NCBI GenBank assembly: GCA_016183145.1
Contig: JACPFE010000082.1
Span: 1 to 28,963, forward strand
Length of the DNA: 28,963 bases
Source of the DNA: Deltaproteobacteria bacterium
Lineage (GTDB): Bacteria > Desulfobacterota > Binatia > UBA9968
Direction of reading: 5' to 3'
Shown here: positions 1 to 7,643 of the stretch, piece after piece
How the letters are laid out: each line of letters opens with the position of its first letter
Numbering within the stretch: position 1 is the first letter of the stretch
The notes under the pieces: model-generated
Databases searched by the model: none
Told to the model about the DNA's origin: nothing
The model's input: only the letters and a program-made list of their open reading frames with translations
Made by a program: the position numbers and the translations under genes

Positions 1-1
1 C

Positions 2-196
2 GCGGCGAAAAAACTCAGGGAGATAAAAATCTTTCCCATCGACCAGGGCTTCGGCAGACCGCGGCCGCAACGAGGAAGACCCGTGCTCGCGGAAGGAGAA
101 GTGGCGAATCGCGTCATCGAGCGCGTCACCCGCCTCTCGCGCCGCTACGGGACGAAGATTTCAAACCGAGATGGGGTAGGCGTGATCGAATTGTAA
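2..196 (+). CDS. C-terminal end of a CapA-like protein (cut by window edge)
   Basis: Only the last 64 codons lie in the window, in frame from base 2 to the TAA at 194-196. The tail is basic and contains FGRPRPQRGRPVLAEGE and then TRLSRRYGTKIS, ending in VGVIEL. This resembles, from memory, the C-terminus of CapA/PgsA-type (poly-gamma-glutamate capsule) metallophosphatase-superfamily proteins. The catalytic part would lie upstream of the window, so the family call cannot be verified here. A second, 85%-identical copy of the last 50 codons lies at 1912-2061. The open frame and conserved codon pattern make it a real gene end. Confidence 0.5.
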   Translation, partial: AAKKLREIKIFPIDQGFGRPRPQRGRPVLAEGEVANRVIERVTRLSRRYGTKISNRDGVGVIEL

Positions 197-254
197 CGTG
201 TAGCGCACCCTTGAAGATCCGATGGGGGTGCTCCTGGCTTCACGCATCATGACC

Positions 255-287
255 ATGAAAATGCCGCATTGACTGCGGGAATTTCAT
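255..287. promoter_or_regulatory. Inverted repeat over the ATPase start codon
   Basis: Arms 255-268 and 274-287 pair at 12 of 14 positions around the 5-base loop TTGAC. The right arm runs into the ATG at 286-288. It could be an operator or an mRNA hairpin hiding the start codon. There is no clear Shine-Dalgarno sequence here. The function is inference. Confidence 0.35.
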
Positions 288-297
288 GGTACATACT
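269..297 (+). promoter_or_regulatory. Possible sigma-70 promoter for the DUF4143 ATPase
   Basis: TTGACT (269-274), a 17-base spacer and CATACT (292-297) form a plausible promoter. Transcription would begin near 304, exactly where an in-frame GTG begins. A leaderless message starting MINRK is therefore possible. This is a weak single-site match. Confidence 0.3.
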
Positions 298-1440
298 TCA
301 AGCGTGATCAACCGCAAGACCGACATGGAACTGGTGCAAGCCGCCTTGAAGCGCAGCCGAGTGGTCGCGCTGCTTGGCCCACGCCAGTGCGGCAAGACGA
401 CGCTGGCCCGCCAGTTCGTGCCGGCGGACTCGCTCAACTACTTCGATCTCGAAGACCCGCCCAGCCTCGCCCGTCTCACCGCGCCGAACACGGCCTTGCG
501 CCCGCTCAAGGGACTGGTGGTGATTGACGAAATCCAGCGCCGCCCCGATCTCTTTCCGTTGCTGCGCGTGCTGGCCGACCGCAAGCCGCTCCCGGCGCGA
601 TTCCTGATCCTCGGCAGCGCGTCATTGGATTTGTTGAAGCAGTCTTCCGAAACTCTCGCCGGACGGCTGGAAACCGTTCTGCTGGAAGGCTTCCGCCTGG
701 CCGACCTGGGCGTAGTGGCGCAAACCCGGCACTGGTTGCGCGGTGGATTTCCCTTGTCCTTCACGGCGCGCACCGAAGCCGACTCGGCCGGGTGGCGGCG
801 CCAGTTCATCCAGACGTTTCTGGAGCGCGACCTGCCGCAGCTTGGCGTGACCATTCCCGCCGTGGCGCTGCGCCGCTTTTGGAACATGATCGCCCACTAT
901 CACGGCCAGATTTGGAACGCCGCTGAACTGGCCCGCGCCCTCGCCGTCAACGAATCCACCGTGCGCCGTTACCTCGACCTGATGACGGGCGTGTTCATGA
1001 CCCGGCAGTTGCCCCCGTGGTTTGAAAATCTCGGCAAGCGCCAGGTCAAGGCCCCGAAAATCTATGTGCGTGATAGCGGCCTTCTCCATGCGCTGCTCGG
1101 CATCGGCGGCGCGCGCGACCTGGAACATCATCCGAAAGTGGGCGCTTCGTGGGAAGGCTACGCCGTCGAGGAAGTCCTAAAGGCGCTGCGACCCGACGAA
1201 GCCTACTACTGGGCCACGCACAGCGGAGCGGAGATCGACCTCGTGATCTTCAAAAACGCCCGCCGCATCGGGATCGAGTGCAAGCGCATGGACGCCCCCG
1301 TGCTCACGCCTTCCATGCGCATCGCCCTGGCCGACCTGAAACTGGATGAACTTTACGTCGTGTATCCAGGCGAGAAACGCTACCCACTTACCAGGAAAGT
1401 CGAGGTCGTGCCGCTGTCGCAAATGGTAAATGCGAAGTGA
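286..1440 (+). CDS. AAA-type ATPase with DUF4143 C-terminal domain
   Basis: This is a 384-residue P-loop ATPase of the AAA_14/DUF4143 family. The Walker A motif GPRQCGKTT is at residues 31-39 and the Walker B motif VVIDEIQ at 78-84. A sensor-like stretch LILGSASLDLL follows. The C-terminal half has the DUF4143 layout, ending in a PD-(D/E)XK-like core with Glu316/Asp318 (AEIDLVI) and Glu331/Lys333 (GIECKR). The length is normal and the gene looks intact. The family is widespread and mobile, and its role is poorly defined; DNA handling or a toxin-like function has been suggested. ATG 286 has no good ribosome-binding site. GTG 304 is an alternative start that fits family N-termini. The gene sits alone between two CapA-like gene tails, which suggests an inserted accessory gene. 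Confidence 0.88.
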   Translation: MVHTSSVINRKTDMELVQAALKRSRVVALLGPRQCGKTTLARQFVPADSLNYFDLEDPPSLARLTAPNTALRPLKGLVVIDEIQRRPDLFPLLRVLADRKPLPARFLILGSASLDLLKQSSETLAGRLETVLLEGFRLADLGVVAQTRHWLRGGFPLSFTARTEADSAGWRRQFIQTFLERDLPQLGVTIPAVALRRFWNMIAHYHGQIWNAAELARALAVNESTVRRYLDLMTGVFMTRQLPPWFENLGKRQVKAPKIYVRDSGLLHALLGIGGARDLEHHPKVGASWEGYAVEEVLKALRPDEAYYWATHSGAEIDLVIFKNARRIGIECKRMDAPVLTPSMRIALADLKLDELYVVYPGEKRYPLTRKVEVVPLSQMVNAK

Positions 1441-1862
1441 GCTTCAGCCTGGGAACTGGAATTGCGCTGCCGGCTTCTTCGCGTTCGGGCAATCGCAAAG
1501 AACCAACTTTTCGTATACTTGGAATTCTTCGCGGATGGGTTCAGGCTGACGGCACCGGGGTCGTCCTTCAGGCACGTGAGGAGGACAAACAGCGGATTGT
1601 GCCATCGCCCTTCGAAGTCATTGCGGAATGCGCGGGGGTCGATACCGATCTCATTCGACTCATCAATCCCGAACTTATCCGCAATATGACCCCTCCCAAT
1701 CGGTCGGGCTATGCGATCAATCTTCCCCGGGGCACCAAACGGAGTTTCGAATCGCGTTATGCCCGGCTGGATGCCTCGGATCGGCTCCGCAATGTCCGCT
1801 ATGTGGTGGAGCGGGGGGATAACTTAAAATCCATTGCCCGCGATCGTGGGGCAAGAAAGTAG
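1437..1862 (+). pseudogene. Remnant of a membrane-bound lytic transglycosylase D (MltD-like)
   Basis: From about base 1575 this open frame reads like the region between the SLT catalytic domain and the LysM repeats of MltD-type murein transglycosylases. The recognisable parts are FEVIAECAGVDTDLIRLINP, then a Thr-Pro-Pro step, then INLPRGTKRSF, then the beginning of a LysM (VVERGDNLKSIARDRG), followed at once by a stop. The lysozyme-like domain with its catalytic Glu is missing upstream, and the rest of the LysM is missing downstream. The first ~45 residues do not resemble MltD and run from a GTG that overlaps the ATPase stop. It is most likely a relic rather than a working gene. Confidence 0.55.
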
Positions 1863-1911
1863 ATAACGATCAGCGTTGCTATGTTACTAGACCTGACCCC
1901 CGATCCGATCA

Positions 1912-2061
1912 GGTTTCGGCAGGCCAAGGCCGCAACGAGGAAGACCCTTGCTCGCCGAAGGCGAGTTGGCGAATCGCGTCATCGAGCGCGTCACCCGCCT
2001 CTCGCGGCGCTACGGGACAAAGATTTCGAACCGCGGTGGAGTGGTAGTTGTTGAGCTGTAA
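1912..2061 (+). pseudogene. Second, truncated CapA-like gene tail
   Basis: These 50 codons, ending in TAA at 2059-2061, align without gaps to bases 47-196. I count 23 mismatches in 150 bases and only five amino-acid differences, so most changes are synonymous. Similarity stops at the stop codon downstream and around 1900 upstream. This is a remnant of a paralogous gene that diverged while still coding and later lost its body. Confidence 0.6.
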
Positions 2062-2244
2062 CCTCGACCTCTTGGGTCGCGCAAAAGAGCATTGACGGGA
2101 AGGATAAGCGGTTCGACACTGTTGATAGGGAGGTGGAAGCGTTAATATGAAAGTGATGAAAGGCCCCGCCGAAAGCGATGTTTTTCTTTGCTCAGCTCCT
2201 CTCGTTCTGCGCGCCGGGTTCCGAGCCCGGCACGTATTCGAAAT

Positions 2245-2273
2245 TTGACAGCCCTGCTCACGTCTTCTATTAT
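2245..2273 (+). promoter_or_regulatory. Strong sigma-70 promoter of the toxin-antitoxin pair
   Basis: A perfect -35 TTGACA (2245-2250), a 17-base spacer and the -10 TATTAT (2268-2273) lie 43 bases before the antitoxin ATG. The start of transcription should be near 2280, directly at the palindrome at 2281-2295. Just upstream, 2213-2231 forms a GC-rich 6-bp stem hairpin (GCCGGG/CCCGGC) without a T tract. Confidence 0.7.
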
Positions 2274-2280
2274 GGATCCA

Positions 2281-2295
2281 GTTAGATTTTCTAAC
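2281..2295. promoter_or_regulatory. Palindromic operator at the antitoxin promoter
   Basis: GTTAGA-TTT-TCTAAC is a perfect 6-bp inverted repeat placed at the predicted transcription start. That is the usual position for autorepression by an AbrB/MazE-fold antitoxin or its toxin complex. Binding by the encoded antitoxin is inference. Confidence 0.5.
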
Positions 2296-2316
2296 GCTCA
2301 AGCCGGATGGCTTTAA

Positions 2317-2583
2317 ATGGCACGCGTCAAAGTCAAAGAGAAGTTTCAAGTTACCCTGCCCGCTCGAATGCGCCAAAAAGCGGGGGTTGCCGTCGGTGAT
2401 ATGCTGGAGGCAAAGCTCCAAGGAAAAAAAATCACCTTCATTCCTACGAGCGCGGTCGATCGGGATATCGCTATCTCACTCCGGGAGTTTCGCCAAGGCA
2501 AGGCTCATGGGCCCTTTAAGTCTGCCAAGGATTTTGTTCGTTCACTCCACAGAGAGGTTCGCAAGCTCCACAAAAAGTCCTGA
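2317..2583 (+). CDS. AbrB/MazE-like (SpoVT-fold) antitoxin
   Basis: This is an 88-residue protein. The N-terminal half has the swapped-hairpin AbrB/MazE pattern: MARVKVKEKFQVTLPARMRQ, a short GVAVGDML turn, then the strand-rich segment KLQGKKITFIP. This fold binds DNA as a dimer and is typical of antitoxins that repress their own operon. The basic helical C-terminus (residues ~60-88) would wrap the toxin. The stop overlaps the toxin start by one base (TGATG), so translation is probably coupled. The promoter and a palindromic operator lie just upstream. It could instead be a plain transition-state regulator, but the partner gene argues for an antitoxin. Confidence 0.85.
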   Translation: MARVKVKEKFQVTLPARMRQKAGVAVGDMLEAKLQGKKITFIPTSAVDRDIAISLREFRQGKAHGPFKSAKDFVRSLHREVRKLHKKS

Positions 2584-2828
2584 TGCGGCTTGCCCGAACA
2601 CCACAATTCATCCGCGCCTACGCTGAGGCTCCGCCGCATATTCAAAAAGCCTTCGACCAGAAGATTCAATTCCTTCTTCAAAATCTGCGCCATCCTTCCC
2701 TTCGGGCCAAAAAGTACGATGCGGCCCGAGGCATCTGGCAAGCCAGAGTGAACGGAGGATGGCGTTTTTATTTCACCATTGAGGGCGACACCTACCTCAT
2801 CCACTCCATCCGATCACACACCAAATGA
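2583..2828 (+). CDS. RelE/ParE-superfamily toxin
   Basis: This is an 81-residue protein with the RelE/ParE layout. It has an N-terminal strand (MRLARTPQFIRAY), a helical hairpin (residues ~16-38), a Leu/His-rich turn, and then the C-terminal sheet containing GIWQARVNGGWRFYFTIEG and LIHSIRSHTK. The Arg/Trp/Arg pattern on the sheet and the closing His-x-Lys are typical of ribosome-dependent mRNA interferases of the RelE type. ParE-type gyrase poisons share the fold, so the target is not certain. It overlaps the antitoxin stop codon by one base and has no promoter of its own. Confidence 0.82.
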   Translation: MRLARTPQFIRAYAEAPPHIQKAFDQKIQFLLQNLRHPSLRAKKYDAARGIWQARVNGGWRFYFTIEGDTYLIHSIRSHTK

Positions 2829-2859
2829 GGCGCCTCCTTCTGCCTTCCGGCTAGCGAAA

Positions 2860-3936
2860 CTACGACTCCTCCAAAACCTCTTTCACTCGCTTTATCACGT
2901 CAGGCGGTTGGGTAACGGTCGCTTCGATCTTCTTTTGAAGCTGCTCGCCGCTGAGATAAGTCGCCCCATCCCAGTCGAGCAGCTTCTTTGCCTCGGCGGC
3001 GAATTCAGGGTCCTTGAGCATTCTCTCGAAGCTCTCGCGCAAGATTTGCAATCTCTCCTTCGGCAAGCCCGGCGGCGCGGCGTAGGGCCGGTCGAATTCA
3101 GTGTAGGCGAGCATCACGTTCATCAAATCGACGAACGGCGCGCCCTCGGGTGGGGCCAACTCAATGACAGTGGGAACCGGCGGCAGCAAGCGGCTTTTCT
3201 CCGGCCCCTGCTGGAGCACGAAAGTGATCCAGTTTTCCTTCACCCAGCGGTTCCAAGGCGGACGGATCACGGTGACGTCGGATGTCGCGCGGCAGTCCGC
3301 CTCGCCCCGTTCCATGCCGAGGTCGATCTCACGGCCGGAGCCGAAACCGAGAACGTTTTTTATTCTCATGTCGAAAATCTTGCTGACCAAATTGGCGAAC
3401 ACGTAGCTGATGCTGCCCGTGCCCGACTGGCCGAAGCGCGGCGGGATTTTCGCCGTCCGCATCGCTGCAATGCTTTTATAAGGCGTGTCCGAACGGCAAG
3501 CGACCATCATCGGCGACTTGTTGAAACTGCCGATCCAAGCGAATTTGCGAAAATCAAATCTGACTTCCGGCTTGTCGACCATCTGATCCAAATAGTTCGA
3601 GCGCGTGACCGCGAGAATTGTCAGCCCGTCCGGCTTGGCCAGGTTGTAAATTTGGTTGGCCGCCACCAAGCCGCCGGCGCCCGGCATGTTTTGCACCAAA
3701 GTGTTCGGATTTCCCGGCACATGCTTGCCGAGGAAACGGCCGACCAGCCGCGCGCTGATGTCCGTCGACGCCCCCGGCCCGCTGGCGACGACGATTTGAA
3801 CGGTCTTGCCCTCGTAGAAGGGCTTGGACCCTTGGGCCTGCGCCAAAGACGTTGCGCCGATCAAAGCGATGAGAATGACCCAGCCAATGGCAACGTCTCC
3901 GTTGCCTCCGCCCTTGTGAGTTTCTCGACCAATCAT
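2860..3936 (-). CDS. Tripartite tricarboxylate transporter-type binding protein (TctC/Bug family)
   Basis: This is a 358-residue periplasmic solute-binding protein. I chose the ATG at 3934-3936 because AGAGAGAGGT stands just upstream, although the frame stays open further. The N-terminus has a signal peptide (hydrophobic core IGWVILIALIGATSLAQA). Family landmarks are FYEGKTVQIVVASGPGASTD, the NMPGAGGLVAANQIY loop, and a C-terminal segment with GLPKERLQILRESFERMLKD. Such proteins pick up di- or tricarboxylates and related organic acids. No TctA or TctB membrane genes are adjacent. The gene diverges from the flavoprotein dehydrogenase at 4147, which suggests shared regulation across the 210-base gap and a shared substrate. 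Confidence 0.85.
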   Translation of the reverse strand: MIGRETHKGGGNGDVAIGWVILIALIGATSLAQAQGSKPFYEGKTVQIVVASGPGASTDISARLVGRFLGKHVPGNPNTLVQNMPGAGGLVAANQIYNLAKPDGLTILAVTRSNYLDQMVDKPEVRFDFRKFAWIGSFNKSPMMVACRSDTPYKSIAAMRTAKIPPRFGQSGTGSISYVFANLVSKIFDMRIKNVLGFGSGREIDLGMERGEADCRATSDVTVIRPPWNRWVKENWITFVLQQGPEKSRLLPPVPTVIELAPPEGAPFVDLMNVMLAYTEFDRPYAAPPGLPKERLQILRESFERMLKDPEFAAEAKKLLDWDGATYLSGEQLQKKIEATVTQPPDVIKRVKEVLEES

Positions 3937-4146
3937 ATAGACCTCTCTCTGTCGTGCCGACCTTCTGTGCCGGTTGGATTTCCGATTTTTAAACCCGCCT
4001 GGCGCGAATTGCAAACCGACCCGCACAATCACTTGATCCCAGAGCCTATGCGAGGTTGAACTTTTCCCCGGATCGGATTAATTGAGTAGATCAAACGGGT
4101 TGCCGCAAATGAGAATTAACCAGCAACTCAGTTGGGAGGGGAATTC

Positions 4147-5637
4147 ATGAAGACAGAGAACACTGATGTGGTCGTCGTCGGTTTCGGCAACGCCGCTCAG
4201 GCCGCCGCGGTTGCGGCACACCAGGCCGGCGCGAAAGTGCTGGTGCTGGAAAAGGCGCCAGAGAAGAAAAAGGGCGGCAACACTTGGTTTAGCCACGGCG
4301 CGCAGTTTCGCCATGTCCACAATGGCATTGAAGACGAGAAACCGCTGCTGCCGCATGTATCGGAGAGCGAATGGGCGAAGATCGATCTGCCGCCTTATAC
4401 CAAGGACGATTTTTACTCCGACATCATGCGGGTCACGCGCGGCCGCTCGGTGCCGGAGCTGGCCGAGTTGCTCGTCAACGAGTCCTATCCGACCGTCAGG
4501 TGGATGCGCGAGATGGGTATCGAGTGGGAAATTCTCTACAGCGCGGCAAAGCCTGAAGGGGGGCGCTTGCGCTGGCACCACGGCAGCAGCTTTATCAACT
4601 CCAAAGACGGTGGCGGCGGACTGGTCGAAATGTGGCATCGCATATTGCGAAACAAAGGAATTCCGGCGCGCTTTGAAACCGCCGCCTCGCGCATCCTGAC
4701 CAACGAGAGCGGCCGGGTCTATGGCCTCGTGGTGGAAACCCCCGAAGGATTTAGCGAGATCCACTGCAAAGGGTTGGTGCTCGGCTGCGGCGGATTCTCG
4801 GCAAACCCCGCGCTGAGAGCGCAGTTTCTCGGCGCCGGCTGGGACCTCGCCAAGGTGCGCGGCACCAAGTACAACACCGGCGACGGCATTCAGATGGCGC
4901 TGGACATCGGCGCGCAACCCTTCGGCCACTGGAGCGGCAGCCACGCCACACCTATCGACGCCGATGCGGGCGACTATGAAGGCGGCTTTCTCGATCCCGC
5001 CAATCGTCGCTACCGCACGCACCGCTACGCCTGGACCATCGGCGTCATGGTCAACAGTGAAGGACGCCGCTTCATCGACGAGGGCGAAGACTTCCACTCT
5101 TATACTTACGCCAAGACTGGCGCTGAGATTCTCAAGCAGCCCGGCGGCATCGCGTATCAAATTTTTGATGAAAAGCTCAAAGAAGCCGTCAGCCGCTATC
5201 TCTACGATGGCGCGACGCCGGTGGTGGCCAACTCCATTAAAGAGTTAGCGGAGATGCTGGAGATCAACCCAAGCGCATTGCACAAGACCGTCGATGAATT
5301 CAACAATGCGGTCGTAGAAGACCGGCCGTTCGACGAAGTGATCCGCGACGGCCGTCACACCGAAGGCATCTACCCGCCCAAGACCAACTGGGCGCAGAAG
5401 CTCGACACGCCGCCGTTCACCGCCTACGCCGCCACCTGCGGTCTGACGTTCACCTACGGCGGACTGAAAATCAACACCGATTGCCAGGTGCTCAATCGTT
5501 CCGACCGGCCGATCCCAGGGCTTTACGCGGCGGGCGAGCTGACCGCGGGGTTTTTCTATTACAACTATCCGAGCGGCTCAGGACTTCTGCGCGGCGCCGT
5601 CACCGGAAAAATCGCCGGCACGAATGCGGCGAGGTAG
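4147..5637 (+). CDS. FAD-dependent dehydrogenase, TcuA/fumarate-reductase flavoprotein family
   Basis: This is a 496-residue flavoprotein. GGGAGGGG lies 6-7 bases before ATG 4147; the in-frame TTG at 4132 is rejected because it would sit inside that site. The N-terminal FAD Rossmann motif is VVVVGFGNAAQAA, with the acidic strand end VLVLEKAP. A TGDGIQMALDIGAQPF helix follows, and the C-terminal FAD-binding segment contains GLYAAGELTAGFFY and YPSGSGLLRGAVTG. The closest family I recognise is tricarballylate dehydrogenase TcuA and its relatives, which form a C=C bond in organic acids. No TcuB-like ferredoxin/cytochrome partner is present. The next genes are etfB and etfA, so electrons may pass to ETF. 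The exact acid is unknown. Confidence 0.85.
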   Translation: MKTENTDVVVVGFGNAAQAAAVAAHQAGAKVLVLEKAPEKKKGGNTWFSHGAQFRHVHNGIEDEKPLLPHVSESEWAKIDLPPYTKDDFYSDIMRVTRGRSVPELAELLVNESYPTVRWMREMGIEWEILYSAAKPEGGRLRWHHGSSFINSKDGGGGLVEMWHRILRNKGIPARFETAASRILTNESGRVYGLVVETPEGFSEIHCKGLVLGCGGFSANPALRAQFLGAGWDLAKVRGTKYNTGDGIQMALDIGAQPFGHWSGSHATPIDADAGDYEGGFLDPANRRYRTHRYAWTIGVMVNSEGRRFIDEGEDFHSYTYAKTGAEILKQPGGIAYQIFDEKLKEAVSRYLYDGATPVVANSIKELAEMLEINPSALHKTVDEFNNAVVEDRPFDEVIRDGRHTEGIYPPKTNWAQKLDTPPFTAYAATCGLTFTYGGLKINTDCQVLNRSDRPIPGLYAAGELTAGFFYYNYPSGSGLLRGAVTGKIAGTNAAR

Positions 5638-5643
5638 TAAGAA

Positions 5644-5717
5644 TGGAGTGATGGAATATTGAAATGTTGGAATAATGGGTTTCCGAGAATTCCGACCCTC
5701 CAGTACTCCAATACTCC
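5644..5717. repeat. Inverted-arm element with 9-bp internal period
   Basis: The left arm (5644-5679) reads as four 9-base units: TGGAGTGAT, GGAATATTG, AAATGTTGG, AATAATGGG. The right arm (about 5695-5717) is the same kind of sequence inverted, ending ACTCCAATACTCC. The two arms match at 14 of 18 bases where they align. It sits between the dehydrogenase and etfB and could form a cruciform or RNA hairpin. Confidence 0.6.
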
Positions 5718-5779
5718 GGCTTGTTTCGAAGACTGAACTGAGAGTGCTAGCAAGCTGCTGTCCCAAGGTGTGATCTGTC

Positions 5780-6547
5780 ATGAACATTGCCGTTTGCTGT
5801 AAATCCGTGCCGGGTCTGGTGACGGACCTGAAAGTCGGCTCCGATGGAAAGTCGCTCCAATATCAAAGCCAACTCCTGGCGATCAACGAGTGCGACGAGT
5901 ACGCTCTGGAAGAAGCGCTCGTGCTCAAGAAAGCCCATGGAGGCCAAGTCACCGTGATCTCCATGGGCGGCATCAAGTCTCAGGATGTTTTGTACTATGC
6001 GCTGGCGAAGGGCGCGGACAAAGCGGTGCGGGTGGATTGTGACAGCCACGATCCGCGGATTGCGAGCACGGTCTTGGCAGCGGCCTTGAAAAAATTGGAA
6101 TTCGATCTCGTCCTGACCGGAACCCAATCACGCGATACCCTCGGCGGCCAGGTGGGCGTCGCGGCGGCGAGCTTGCTCGGATTGCCATTCGCCTACGCTG
6201 TCGTCGGCATCGAAGTGCGAGATGAAAAAACTATCATCGCTCGCAAGGAACTCGGCGGCGGCCGTTATGCCGACCTGGAACTCCAACTGCCTGCGCTTTT
6301 ATGCGTGCAGACGGGCATTGAGCCGCTCACCTTTGTACCGCCCGCCCGCCGCATTCGCGCACGCCAGCAACCGGTCCGCTCGTTCTCAGTGGGGGAGCTG
6401 GGCTTGCAAACAGAACCTCTGGCGCCAAAAGGCTACCGCATCTTGAGCGTCCGCCCGCCCGAACGGTTACACCAGGCGGAGCTGCTTCAAGGAAGCGCGC
6501 AGGAAATCGCTGCGGCGCTGCTGACAAAAATTCGGGAGAGTGTCTGA
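5780..6547 (+). CDS. etfB: Electron transfer flavoprotein beta subunit
   Basis: This 255-residue EtfB starts MNIAVCCKSVPG. It carries the family signature around residues 30-70 (INECDEYALEEALVLK, then VTVISMGG) and the AMP-pocket region with LTGTQSRDTLGGQVG and AASLLGLPFA. It pairs with EtfA to bind FAD and carries electrons from flavin dehydrogenases to ETF-quinone oxidoreductase or another acceptor. AAGGTG about ten bases upstream may be the ribosome-binding site. The stop overlaps the etfA start by one base (TGATG). It lies downstream of a flavoprotein dehydrogenase, its likely electron donor. Whether it is bifurcating cannot be decided from the sequence alone. Confidence 0.95.
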   Translation: MNIAVCCKSVPGLVTDLKVGSDGKSLQYQSQLLAINECDEYALEEALVLKKAHGGQVTVISMGGIKSQDVLYYALAKGADKAVRVDCDSHDPRIASTVLAAALKKLEFDLVLTGTQSRDTLGGQVGVAAASLLGLPFAYAVVGIEVRDEKTIIARKELGGGRYADLELQLPALLCVQTGIEPLTFVPPARRIRARQQPVRSFSVGELGLQTEPLAPKGYRILSVRPPERLHQAELLQGSAQEIAAALLTKIRESV

Positions 6548-7533
6548 TGGCTCGCGCTGTTCTTGTCTTGGTCGAACACGCCGGCGGCAAAGTCGATTCG
6601 GTTACCTCGCAACTGCTCACGGCAGGTCGCCAGCTCGCCACCCAATTGAACGGAGGTTTGGTGGCCCTCGTCATTGGTCATCAGCTCGATGGCGTCGTCG
6701 GCGCCCTCAAAATTAGCGGTGCGGACAAAATCTTGCGAGTGGACGATCCCGCATTGGCGTCAGCGGCCGGCGAAGCGCAGGGTCAAGTCATCGCTCAAGT
6801 CGCCCGGCAAATCGAGCCGCGCTTCTTGCTGATCGGCTACAGTCTCGTCGGGATGGAGCTCACCCCGGCGATCGCGACCCTGCTGGGAATCAATGCGTTC
6901 ACCAACTGCGTGAACGTCGAAATGCGCGACGGCGCGGTGACAGTTACGCGGCCGCTGTTTGACGGCACGCAGCACGCCCATATCGCCTTGGACGAAAGCG
7001 CCGTGATCGCGTTGCAGAAAGGTTCGTTTGCTCCGCTCGAGCCATCGACGAAAGAGGCCGCTGTCGAGACGGTCGCCATCGACTCGATGAATCTTCCCTC
7101 GCGCAGCCAAGTGCTGGCGATTATCGAGGAGCCGGCGGGCGACGTCGATATCGGCAAGGCCGAGATCATCGTCTCCATCGGGCGCGGCATCGGCAACGAG
7201 GACAAGATTCCCATCGTCGCCGAATTAGCTGACGCTCTAGGCGGCGTCTTGGCCTGTTCGCGGCCGGTGGTCGACGTCGGCTGGCTGCCCCGCGAGCGGC
7301 AGGTGGGCGCTTCCGGCAAAACCGTGACGCCGAAAGTTTACCTCGCCTGCGGCATCTCCGGCGCCATTCAGCACCTAACCGGCATGAGAGACTCCCACCG
7401 GATCATCGCTATCAACAAAGATCCCAACGCGCCGATCTTCGGCGTCGCTCACATCGGCGTCGTCGGCGATCTGTTTGAAATCGTCCCGGCACTCACCAAA
7501 GCGGCGAAGGAAGCGAAGTCGCTCCGGGATTAG
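6547..7533 (+). CDS. etfA: Electron transfer flavoprotein alpha subunit
   Basis: This 328-residue EtfA is intact. The N-terminal domain (MARAVLVLVEHAGGKVD) is followed by the C-terminal FAD domain with IIVSIGRGIGNEDKIPIV, CSRPVVDVGWLPRERQVG, LACGISGAIQHLTGMRDS and IIAINKDPNAPIFGVAHIG. These are the classical FAD-binding and family signature segments. It forms the heterodimer with EtfB, translated from a one-base overlap. No ETF-QO or FixCX genes are in the window, so the electron acceptor is encoded elsewhere. Confidence 0.96.
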   Translation: MARAVLVLVEHAGGKVDSVTSQLLTAGRQLATQLNGGLVALVIGHQLDGVVGALKISGADKILRVDDPALASAAGEAQGQVIAQVARQIEPRFLLIGYSLVGMELTPAIATLLGINAFTNCVNVEMRDGAVTVTRPLFDGTQHAHIALDESAVIALQKGSFAPLEPSTKEAAVETVAIDSMNLPSRSQVLAIIEEPAGDVDIGKAEIIVSIGRGIGNEDKIPIVAELADALGGVLACSRPVVDVGWLPRERQVGASGKTVTPKVYLACGISGAIQHLTGMRDSHRIIAINKDPNAPIFGVAHIGVVGDLFEIVPALTKAAKEAKSLRD

Positions 7534-7643
7534 GTGAGTGCAAAGCAGCTAAACTAAAGATACAAGCGCCGTTTGCGGGTTACCGAAATTGCCAGAGGGG
7601 CTGCGGCGCGGAGAAAGCCTATAATGCAGCGGAGGAGCTACCC

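Noticed and set aside
2779..4059. Long plus-strand open frame opposite the TctC-type gene
   Set aside because: Its product is Arg/His-rich without any recognisable domain. The minus-strand frame has a signal peptide, family motifs and a ribosome-binding site. It is a shadow.
4078..5160. Long minus-strand open frame opposite the flavoprotein gene
   Set aside because: It is antisense to a clear FAD dehydrogenase and has no family pattern.
6547..7533. Electron-bifurcating type of ETF
   Set aside because: No bifurcation-specific feature or Fix/Bcd-type neighbour could be identified from the sequence. An ordinary ETF is the simpler reading.
7620..7625. TATAAT hexamer before the UbiD gene
   Set aside because: No -35 element at a suitable distance, and it lies very close to the ribosome-binding site.
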